41,560 nt of DNA from Desulfobacterium sp. GTDB taxonomy: Bacteria > Desulfobacterota > Desulfobacteria > Desulfobacterales > Desulfobacteraceae. Within the stretch, counting starts at the first letter, position 1; each line of letters begins with the position of its first letter. The notes beneath the pieces were generated by a model. The model was not told the origin of the DNA, did no database searches, and saw only the letters and a list, made by a program, of their open reading frames with translations. The position numbers were made by a program, and so were the translations under genes. This document shows, in pieces, positions 8,752 to 15,791 of the stretch. The DNA lies in assembly GCA_016342325.1 (NCBI GenBank), contig JAEINR010000058.1, positions 1 through 41,560 of the forward strand. The letters are read 5' to 3'.

Positions 8752-9243
8752 TTAACGGTCGATGTAGTCGCCCCGTTCCATCTTGAACTGTTCAAGGGTC
8801 GCTGTTGAAAGCATGTGATCAATGATGGCGACCAGGCGGGTGTCAGTGGAAGGCGCGTCTTGAACCTGTTCTGCCAGGCGCTGGGTCTGTTGGGTCAGGT
8901 CCGTGAGTGTGGGAGCGATATCCCTGAGGCTCTTTGAGGCATCCCCGAGAAGTTCGGTGTAGCGTTGGAACAGATCCAGGGCTGTGTCGATGCCGGTTGG
9001 AAGGTCAAGGATTGTGTCGTCCATGGGCATGGTCGGTACAGGGGCGTAAATTTCCCCAAGGGATGACGGCTCGTATTTTTTTGTATCGGTGAGCGCCTCC
9101 CCGGGAGCGTTGTCGGCCAGGGTGTTTTCGAGAATGGTGTCAAAACCTTCGGAGGGTTTGTCTTTCCTGCCCCCTTCCTTGTTTCCCGGCACGCTGTTGG
9201 AGATTCTGTGTAAATCCCCAATGTTAAACTTGGTCTCTTCCAT
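8752..9243 (-). CDS. Unrecognised soluble protein, about 163 residues
   Basis: I do not recognise this protein. It has no signal peptide or membrane segment. The N-terminal half is polar and low in complexity. The C-terminal half (from about residue 80) looks helical, with heptad-like spacing, and ends in a better-ordered segment with LVAIIDHMLSTATLEQF. I chose the ATG at 9243 because GGGA lies 6 bases upstream. The ATG at 9255 in the same frame has its only G-rich stretch directly adjoining it. The gene converges on manC and diverges from algH. The reading frame is not explained as a shadow of another gene. It could be an adaptor or secretion-related helical protein, but that is a guess. Confidence 0.6.
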   Translation of the reverse strand: MEETKFNIGDLHRISNSVPGNKEGGRKDKPSEGFDTILENTLADNAPGEALTDTKKYEPSSLGEIYAPVPTMPMDDTILDLPTGIDTALDLFQRYTELLGDASKSLRDIAPTLTDLTQQTQRLAEQVQDAPSTDTRLVAIIDHMLSTATLEQFKMERGDYIDR

Positions 9244-9365
9244 GGCTGATCCCATCCCTGCAACTTCAGGGGTATAAATAAGATAAAAAACATTGATAAT
9301 TACTTTGCTATTTAATAATCTGATACAAATGGGGTTTATGTCAAGATTAAATACGGAGCAAACAG

Positions 9366-9923
9366 ATGTCTGATAAAACTACAGGGCACTTAAAAGGTCA
9401 CTTTCTTATGGCCATGCCCGGACTTCCCGACCCGAATTTTGCCCAGACTGTAACCTGCATGTGCGAACATAACGAAACCGGGGCGCTGGGATTCATCATT
9501 AACCGGATACACCCGCTCTTGACGGGCCGGGAATTGTTTGAGGATCTTAAAATCGATTTCGACGACTCGATTGATTCGATCCAGATTCACCTGGGAGGTC
9601 CGGTTCAACCGAGCGGGGTTTTTGTTCTCCACGGCCCTCCGTTCCACTGGCACGGGTGCATGAACATAACGCCCTGGTTAGGGTTGAGCAACACCCGGGA
9701 CATTTTAGAAGCCGTTGCAATGAGCAAGGGTCCGGAAAATTTCATCATTCTGCTTGGATGCGCAGGCTGGGGTCCTATGCAGCTTGACAGCGAAATCAAG
9801 GACAGCGCCTGGTTGACCCTTGCCATTTCCGAGGAGATTCTTTTTAAAACCGACATTAGTATGAGGTGGGAACAGACCATGATGCAAATTGGTACTCTTT
9901 CCGACCCTGCTGGACAGGCCTGA
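9366..9923 (+). CDS. YqgE/AlgH family protein (UPF0301)
   Basis: The 185-residue protein belongs to the YqgE/AlgH family (UPF0301). Visible family features are HFLMAMPGLPDPNFAQTV at residues 13-30, GALGFIINR, LGGPVQ and the GCAGWGPMQLDSEI segment. The family is widespread; in Pseudomonas the name AlgH comes from an alginate-regulation phenotype, but the biochemical role is unsettled. The ATG at 9366 has GGAG upstream. The next gene, a dynamin-like GTPase, starts 10 bases after the stop, so the two are probably co-transcribed. Confidence 0.9.
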   Translation: MSDKTTGHLKGHFLMAMPGLPDPNFAQTVTCMCEHNETGALGFIINRIHPLLTGRELFEDLKIDFDDSIDSIQIHLGGPVQPSGVFVLHGPPFHWHGCMNITPWLGLSNTRDILEAVAMSKGPENFIILLGCAGWGPMQLDSEIKDSAWLTLAISEEILFKTDISMRWEQTMMQIGTLSDPAGQA

Positions 9924-9933
9924 CATTTAGTTT

Positions 9934-12162
9934 ATGACGATCAATGAAAAAATCCTAGACAACATCGAGACAATTGCTTCGGACCTCGCTTTGATCCTTG
10001 AGACCATGCGAGAAATTCCCGGAATGTACGACGACAATGCTGATGACGCAGTAAAGCTCTGTTGCGCCCTTCCGGAAAGAATCCGGTCCGGAACATTGAG
10101 GATCGCTGTGGTGGGCGCCATAAAATCAGGCAAAACCACCTTTGTCAACGCCTGGCTTAAGGATGATCTGTTGAAGCGGGGGGCTGGGGTGGTTACCTCC
10201 ATCGTTACCCGGGTCAGGAAGGGCGAGCGCCTGAAGGCGCGGATCTTCCTGAAATCATGGGACGAGATCAACCGGGAGATTGAACAGGCGCTTCTCCTGT
10301 TTCCAGAAAAGAGCCGCCCCGGAACAGGGGACGTTCCCGGGTTTGATTTGAGGCGGGAGAAGGACCGGACGTTTTTGTCCGCCTTTAACCAGGAGATTTT
10401 TTCAAACATATCGGTAACTGACGCCGGAATTCGACCGGAATCCGTCACCATCACAAGGGCAGTGGACGGATTTGAAGCGGTAAAGGATCTTGTAAAGGCG
10501 GACCGTTCCAGCCTCGAATTCTCAGGATCCCATTTTGAAGCGCACAAGCGGTTCACCGGAGACGACGCCGTGGCCTTTTTTGTGAGGGATGTGGAACTTG
10601 AGGTGACTGCCAAGGGCCTCGATCCTAAGATCGAGATCGCCGACTGCCAGGGCAGCGATTCAACCAATCCCGCGCACATGGCCCAGATCCAGGACTACCT
10701 CACGTCGGCCAACATGATCATCTACCTTATCAGCAGCCGGTTTGGGCTGAGGCAGGCCGACATCAATTTTCTCAGGCTCATCCAGACCATGGGGCTGATG
10801 GAGAATATCGTCTTTGTCGTGAACGCCGATCTGAACGAGCATGAGAACCTGGACGATCTTCTGGGGGTTGAAACACGGATCAAACGGGAGCTGACCTACA
10901 TAAAAAAAGATCCGGAGCTCTATACGTTTTCTTCCCTCTACAACCTGTTCACCCGGGCCAAAACAACCTTGTCCCGGAAAAGCAGGAAAACCCTTGGGTT
11001 TTGGAACGAGTATCCGGAATTTGTCGATTACACCACCGCCATGACCCAAGGGTTTGACAAAAGGCTTGCCCAGAGACTCGACACCGAGGGGTTTTACCTT
11101 GCCGTTGCCAATCCCATGGAACGGGTTCGGCAGATTGCCGTCAATGCTGAACAGCGGCTGTCGCTGTTCACGGACCTGCTTTCTTCCGATCTTTCCAAGG
11201 CTGTGACGGCAATGGACAGACTAAAGGAGATGCTTGAACGGACCCGGAAGCTTGAGGCCATCATGGACAACTCAATGGAGGGGGCGGTGGAGGTCCTTGA
11301 AAAGGAGATCAAAGCCGGAGCTGAAACACTTTTTGACCCCAAAACGGGTACCCTTGCCAAGGCGGTCACCCGTTTCATCAAAGGATACGGAACGGATCTG
11401 TCACGGTATGAAACCCATCTCGTGGACCAGGGGTTTGAAAACACCCTTTATCTCATGTTCCAGGAGTTCAAAGCGTCCCTTGATACATTCATGACCCAGA
11501 CCGTTAGCGCTGGGATCGCGGGGTTTGCCCGGGACCAGGAACATGCCATTGAAAGCTATTTCAAGGCGCTCTATCGCTCCTATGACATTAACCCCTGTGA
11601 GATCTCAATGGAGTTCGCCGCCATTGTCGACCAGATGCCGGAAACAGCGCTTTTTAAGGAGGCGGCCACGGATCCCATCGATATTCGGTCCATCCGGGGC
11701 ATCCTTGGGTTGAGCCTGCCAAAGGCCGGGTTTGCAACCCGGTACAGTGCCAGGATCCGGTTTGACTCCATGGCGCGGTTCGGATTCATCACCCTTGCCG
11801 AAATCCTTGCAAGGGTGATGAAAAAGAGAGCCCCCCGGTCCGGTCCCATCGCCTTGAACGCCGCAGAAGCAAGAATCAAGAGGGAGGCCCTTCGGTCTGT
11901 GTTTTGTCATCTTTCCGACTACAGGGCTGCTGTCACCAACGACTACCTCACACCGCTTGTAAGCGCCATTTCGCGGGATTTCCGTGACAAGCTTCTGGCC
12001 CGGTTCAAGGTGTGTGATGTTGAAATCGAAACCATTGAGGGACTGGTGGCTTCGGGTAGGGAGAGCAAAAATGCCCAGAGCCGTACCCTGAAAGCCATGG
12101 AGACCAAGCTTGCGGATGTGGTGCAGCGGATTGCGACCCTGCCCATCCATTACCTTAACTGA
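9934..12162 (+). CDS. Dynamin-family large GTPase
   Basis: This 742-residue protein is a bacterial dynamin-like GTPase. The P-loop GAIKSGKTT is at residues 61-69, a switch I region with GAGVVTSIVTRV follows, and the G3 motif is DCQGS (236-240). The G4 site reads NADLNEH near 297; it lacks the usual lysine of (N/T)KxD, so nucleotide specificity could be altered. The remaining 430 residues look largely helical, as in dynamin stalks. No clear transmembrane segment or paddle was found. Bacterial dynamin-like proteins remodel membranes, or act in stress and phage responses in some species; the role here is not known. It lies 10 bases after the algH-like gene. The ribosome binding site is weak, suggesting translational coupling. 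Confidence 0.75.
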   Translation: MTINEKILDNIETIASDLALILETMREIPGMYDDNADDAVKLCCALPERIRSGTLRIAVVGAIKSGKTTFVNAWLKDDLLKRGAGVVTSIVTRVRKGERLKARIFLKSWDEINREIEQALLLFPEKSRPGTGDVPGFDLRREKDRTFLSAFNQEIFSNISVTDAGIRPESVTITRAVDGFEAVKDLVKADRSSLEFSGSHFEAHKRFTGDDAVAFFVRDVELEVTAKGLDPKIEIADCQGSDSTNPAHMAQIQDYLTSANMIIYLISSRFGLRQADINFLRLIQTMGLMENIVFVVNADLNEHENLDDLLGVETRIKRELTYIKKDPELYTFSSLYNLFTRAKTTLSRKSRKTLGFWNEYPEFVDYTTAMTQGFDKRLAQRLDTEGFYLAVANPMERVRQIAVNAEQRLSLFTDLLSSDLSKAVTAMDRLKEMLERTRKLEAIMDNSMEGAVEVLEKEIKAGAETLFDPKTGTLAKAVTRFIKGYGTDLSRYETHLVDQGFENTLYLMFQEFKASLDTFMTQTVSAGIAGFARDQEHAIESYFKALYRSYDINPCEISMEFAAIVDQMPETALFKEAATDPIDIRSIRGILGLSLPKAGFATRYSARIRFDSMARFGFITLAEILARVMKKRAPRSGPIALNAAEARIKREALRSVFCHLSDYRAAVTNDYLTPLVSAISRDFRDKLLARFKVCDVEIETIEGLVASGRESKNAQSRTLKAMETKLADVVQRIATLPIHYLN

Positions 12163-12204
12163 ACATTTTTTAAAAGAAACGGGATCTATTCGTATGTAAA
12201 GAGC

Positions 12205-12210
12205 TATAAT
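12205..12210 (+). promoter_or_regulatory. Candidate -10 box for the universal stress protein gene
   Basis: A perfect TATAAT lies 43 bases before the start codon at 12253. No convincing -35 box is present at 16-18 bases upstream, so it is a weak promoter call. Confidence 0.35.
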
Positions 12211-12252
12211 GCCTTGTTGTCAATTAATGCTTTATCATAGGGAGGCTATTTA

Positions 12253-12696
12253 ATGACGATCAAGAGAATACTATGTTGCGTGGATTTTTCATCAAATTCA
12301 GACGATGCATTTAAGGCATCCATGGAAATGGCCGAAAAGTTCGGCGCCCAGCTTCACCTTCTCCACGTGCTTCCGCCGGTTGTCAATCCGTTGGTCACGG
12401 ACATCGACATCGCCATTCCAGAACAATCTTCCAAGGCCCTTGTCCAGAAGCTTGAAGACCAGATGGTTGAAGAGTACGCAAGCAAGATCGATCCCAACCT
12501 GGACCATGTCATTGCCGTCAAGGACGGCCACGTTTCTTCGGAAATTCTTAATTACCTTTTGGATGAAACCATTGATCTTGTTATCCTCGGGGCCTACGGT
12601 CTTTCCGGAGTGGAACTGGTGCTCTTTGGGAGCGTGGCAAAACGAATCGCCCACAAGGCACCCTGTTCCGTTATGATTGTCCGGGAACGGGATTAA
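12253..12696 (+). CDS. Universal stress protein (UspA family)
   Basis: This single-domain Usp protein has 147 residues, the normal length. It begins with the family strand KRILCCVDFSSNSDDA. It ends with the ATP-binding pattern G-2x-G-9x-GS, seen as GAYGLSGVELVLFGSV, then CSVMIV. That pattern suggests the ATP-binding subgroup. Cytosolic; Usp proteins generally support survival under stress by mechanisms that vary. The ATG at 12253 has GGGAGG upstream. Spacing of 90 bases and a TATAAT-like box suggest its own promoter rather than co-transcription with the GTPase. Confidence 0.92.
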   Translation: MTIKRILCCVDFSSNSDDAFKASMEMAEKFGAQLHLLHVLPPVVNPLVTDIDIAIPEQSSKALVQKLEDQMVEEYASKIDPNLDHVIAVKDGHVSSEILNYLLDETIDLVILGAYGLSGVELVLFGSVAKRIAHKAPCSVMIVRERD

Positions 12697-12750
12697 GTTT
12701 TTGCTTTAGGCCCGTCCCATCCGTTAAACGACCCGCCCGGGATAGAAGCG

Positions 12751-13218
12751 CTACCCTTTCATCATTCGGGTGTAGGCCTCTTTGATCTCGATGAATTTCT
12801 GGTTGGCAAGCGTCTGGAGCTCTTTTCCCAGGTGGGCAACCCGGTCGGGATGGTATTGTTTTACCAGGCCCCTGTAAGCGGCCTGGATCTCTTCCCGGGT
12901 TGCGTTTTTGTCGATTTCAAGGATCTCGTGGGGCAGCAGCTTTGGCCTTTCCTGGGATTGCGAGGCGTTTTCCCCGGAAGACGATGATTGTTCTGTGGAA
13001 GAGCCGGGCTGTTGTGCATGGTCGGCCCGTTGCCCAGAATCCCTGTAAAAGATCTTTGGCAGTTTGCCAAACCTCAGATAGTAGATGACAAGGCCGATGA
13101 GAAAGGTGTCATCGACCCATCCCAGAAACGGTATAAAAAGATCCGGGATGAGATCAATGGGGCTGGCCAGATAGGCCAGGGCAATCAGTATCAACAGGAA
13201 TTTATAGTAGGTACTCAA
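12751..13218 (-). CDS. DUF1232 membrane domain fused to a DnaJ domain
   Basis: The 155-residue protein joins two parts. Residues 1-50 are a DUF1232 (YkvA-like) membrane region with the hallmark YLASPIDLIPD and GWVDD. A Ser/Gln-rich linker (60-90) leads to a C-terminal J domain (93-155) with HPD at 123-125, the motif that stimulates the Hsp70 ATPase. It is probably an inner-membrane co-chaperone that recruits DnaK to a membrane substrate. The start codon is TTG (13216-13218) with GGGA 6 bases upstream; no ATG is available before the DUF1232 motif. It is the last gene of the plsB / murU-amgK / dapB run, 14 bases after dapB. Confidence 0.82.
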   Translation of the reverse strand: MSTYYKFLLILIALAYLASPIDLIPDLFIPFLGWVDDTFLIGLVIYYLRFGKLPKIFYRDSGQRADHAQQPGSSTEQSSSSGENASQSQERPKLLPHEILEIDKNATREEIQAAYRGLVKQYHPDRVAHLGKELQTLANQKFIEIKEAYTRMMKG

Positions 13219-13232
13219 GGGGCGTCCCGCTG

Positions 13233-14084
13233 TTAAGACTGGTTTGAGAGCTTGAGAACATCGATCATGGTATATACCCTGCCCCGGGTTTCATCCGGGG
13301 TGCCGTGGATCAATCGTTGGTTCAGAAACAGGGCGCCGTCCAGGGTGCCGTCGATATAGATCTTTCTGCCGTTGATGTTGTGCTTGAACTGAAAACTGGC
13401 TGACCCGTCCCCTGAGGTGAGGGTGTAGGTGTGCCATGCATGGCCTGAAAGGTGTGCTTCCGGAATCTGCCATTGGCCCTTCTGGATTTCAGGATCCCTG
13501 ACCCTCTCGATCTCATCTTCTGAAAAGGGAATACCCAGGCGGTTGTAGTACCCGACCATTGCCTTGGCCGTTCCGCTGGTGTCTGCCTTGGCCTGCTGGT
13601 GGCTCTCCTCTACGGTGAGGGAGTAGTCCTTGAACAGATCCGGAAAGGTTGTGGCTGCATACGCCATCATGGCCTGGAATCCAACGATCTGCTTTGCCAT
13701 GTTGGGGGCGATCAGGGCCGGAATATTGCCCTTGCTTACCGTGGCTAAAAGTTTTTCCCTGTCCCCGCCCGTGGTTCCCATGACAAAGGGAAGATCGTTG
13801 TTCACGTAAAATTCGCCGTTGGCGTTTACGGCCGTGGGGTGGGTGTAATCAATGGTGATGAACCGCGGATGCGCTTCAATTATCTCTTTGATCAATCCAT
13901 CGCGTTCTCCGGGCTTGACCAACCTTACCTCGACGCCGTCGATGGTGTGGGTGTCAGCCTCTATTTCAGGGCCTGTCAGGGAGAAGGGGACAAGGGTGAA
14001 CCTGTCGTCGGTGATGACGTGGGATGCGATTGTCATTGCCAGATTTCCCGGGAGGCCGTTGATCATCAATTCTAATTTTTCCAT
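13233..14084 (-). CDS. dapB: 4-hydroxy-tetrahydrodipicolinate reductase, plant type
   Basis: The protein reduces 4-hydroxy-tetrahydrodipicolinate with NAD(P)H in the diaminopimelate/lysine pathway. Its 283 residues match the plant-type subfamily rather than the E. coli type. Shared pieces, from memory of plant enzymes, are IDYTHPTAVNAN, FVMGTTGGDREKL and the catalytic ESHQQAKADTSGTAKAM, where E. coli has a HHRHK-type motif. The N-terminal dinucleotide site is unusual, GLPGNLA in place of the common G(C/A)xGKMG. The ATG at 14084 has AAGGAG 5 bases upstream, inside the 3' end of the preceding gene. DapB feeds meso-diaminopimelate to peptidoglycan, which fits its position beside a MurNAc-recycling enzyme. 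Confidence 0.88.
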   Translation of the reverse strand: MEKLELMINGLPGNLAMTIASHVITDDRFTLVPFSLTGPEIEADTHTIDGVEVRLVKPGERDGLIKEIIEAHPRFITIDYTHPTAVNANGEFYVNNDLPFVMGTTGGDREKLLATVSKGNIPALIAPNMAKQIVGFQAMMAYAATTFPDLFKDYSLTVEESHQQAKADTSGTAKAMVGYYNRLGIPFSEDEIERVRDPEIQKGQWQIPEAHLSGHAWHTYTLTSGDGSASFQFKHNINGRKIYIDGTLDGALFLNQRLIHGTPDETRGRVYTMIDVLKLSNQS

Positions 14085-14093
14085 TGAAACTCC

Positions 14094-15791
14094 TTATAGT
14101 GTTGCTATCACGCCATTCAGCGTGGATATTTTATCTTTTTCCAGGTAACCGATTGCGGTTTTCAGGGTTGAAACAGCTGCTGGGATGTACGCCTTGAACC
14201 GATGTTTTCCTTTTACCATGCTTAAGAAGCTGAATGCACCAAGAATCTGTAGATTCCTTGTGATGCAGCAGTGGCGAAAGCATCGGATAAATCCCTGGGT
14301 GTCCACGTCAATGGATCGGGCCAGGGTACGGACACAATGGTGGAGGACCTCCTCTTTGATTCCTGGGTCAAGCCCCACATAGGGATCGATCAACAAAGAG
14401 GCAAGATCGTACTCCAGGGGGCCTTGCCTGGCGGATTGAAAGTCGATGAAAAAGATCTCTCCATCCTTTACCATGAGGTTTCTGGATTGAAAATCACGGT
14501 GCATCAATCCCTGGAACGTGCTTTTGAGGGCCTGGTCTGCAATATACTCAAACTCAGGGGTCAGGAGCGCCATGGGGGGGGATTGATTCAAATATCCCTT
14601 GAGGAAGGCCTCCGTAAAATAGGCGCACTCCTTTTCCAGGATCAGCTCCCGGGAGTAGGTGGGGGTCTGGAAGGCCCAGCCCGGATCAAACCCCTCTATC
14701 CCCTTGAGGGAAAAGTCAATGAGACGGTCCACCACCCGGCAATACCACTCCTTTACCGCAGCTTTTGAGGTCAGGGAGTGTATGACGGTTGCAAGGTGGG
14801 TGTCCCCCAGGTCCTCCAGGGCCACCATGCCGGAGAATCGGTCCTGGGCCAGGATTTTTGGCACGGGAACCCCTTTTGAATAAAGGTGGTTGCCCAGGGT
14901 GATGAAGGCGTCGATTTCACAGACAGGGTCATCCGTGCAGATGCCGTGGTCTGAAACCACAAGGGAGCGATCCCCTTTTGATGCACGGAACCATTTCCTG
15001 TCGGATCCGTCCCCGGCAAGGGGGGCGACACGGACGCTTTTCGGATCTTGATCCCCATGGTCAATTTCATCCCCATGGTCAAACCCTGCCAGGGCAAGAA
15101 AGCTGAGGGCGGTCTTTTGGTAGGCGTCCGGGGTGCCCATGTCCTCCCAAAAGGGAGCGTCTGCCACATAGGCCCGCACAAATCCCTGTTTTTGGGCAAG
15201 GTTTTCAAACACCTCGATGCTCGAGAACACCTCTTTTTCAGGCATGTGGTCAAAAATGCCAGGCCCCAGCACCTGGACGCCGGTGAAGGCGAGCAGGGAT
15301 GCGCCGTTCACACCCTTACCGCCGGCGTTGTCGGACATGAATCCTGAGATAAATCCCTGGTCGTCGATCTCAACCTTATTGAATTCCCGGCGGTCATGGA
15401 GAACAAGGGTGGCCGGCCAGTTTCCGTTGCAGTGGAATTGCCACACCGATTTAAGGTCGATGTCCGTGACAATGTCGGCGTTGATCACCATGAAATCGGC
15501 GGATCCCATGATATCCCGAACGTTTTTTATGGCGCCCCCGGTATCAAGGATACACGGTTCGTACCGGGTGTGGACCGGCACCCCAAAGCCTGCCTTCCGG
15601 ATAAACGACTCGATCTGCCCGTGGAGGTGGTGGGTGTTGACAACGATATCGGTGCAGCCGATCCCCATGAGCTTTTCAATGGTGATCCCGAGGACGGACT
15701 TGCCTGCCAGGGTGAAGAGCGGTTTGGGCCGTGTCCGGGTGTAGGGCAGAAGCCGGGTGCCGAAACCTGCCGCAAGGATCAGCGCCTTCAT
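14094..15791 (-). CDS. MurU-AmgK fusion: MurNAc-1-P uridylyltransferase and sugar anomeric kinase
   Basis: This 565-residue protein fuses two enzymes that are separate neighbouring genes (amgK, murU) in Pseudomonas. The N-terminal part (1-235) is a nucleotidyltransferase beginning AAGFGTRLLPYTRTRPKPL with NADIVTDID in the middle, like MurU. A short charged linker holds an 18-base in-frame repeat. The C-terminal part (about 255-560) is an aminoglycoside-phosphotransferase-fold kinase with the catalytic HRDFQSRNLM near 430 and a DFQSA metal site near 450, like AmgK. Together they would phosphorylate MurNAc (or GlcNAc) at C1 and convert it to the UDP-sugar, bypassing de novo synthesis. Its start overlaps the plsB stop by 4 bases. 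Other sugar substrates are possible. Confidence 0.75.
   Translation of the reverse strand: MKALILAAGFGTRLLPYTRTRPKPLFTLAGKSVLGITIEKLMGIGCTDIVVNTHHLHGQIESFIRKAGFGVPVHTRYEPCILDTGGAIKNVRDIMGSADFMVINADIVTDIDLKSVWQFHCNGNWPATLVLHDRREFNKVEIDDQGFISGFMSDNAGGKGVNGASLLAFTGVQVLGPGIFDHMPEKEVFSSIEVFENLAQKQGFVRAYVADAPFWEDMGTPDAYQKTALSFLALAGFDHGDEIDHGDQDPKSVRVAPLAGDGSDRKWFRASKGDRSLVVSDHGICTDDPVCEIDAFITLGNHLYSKGVPVPKILAQDRFSGMVALEDLGDTHLATVIHSLTSKAAVKEWYCRVVDRLIDFSLKGIEGFDPGWAFQTPTYSRELILEKECAYFTEAFLKGYLNQSPPMALLTPEFEYIADQALKSTFQGLMHRDFQSRNLMVKDGEIFFIDFQSARQGPLEYDLASLLIDPYVGLDPGIKEEVLHHCVRTLARSIDVDTQGFIRCFRHCCITRNLQILGAFSFLSMVKGKHRFKAYIPAAVSTLKTAIGYLEKDKISTLNGVIATL
15051..15082. repeat. Short tandem repeat in the MurU-AmgK linker
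   Basis: ATCCCCATGGTCAA occurs at 15051-15064 and again at 15069-15082, an 18-base period. In protein this duplicates a DHGD unit in the linker between the two enzyme domains. Copy number could vary without breaking the frame. Confidence 0.75.
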
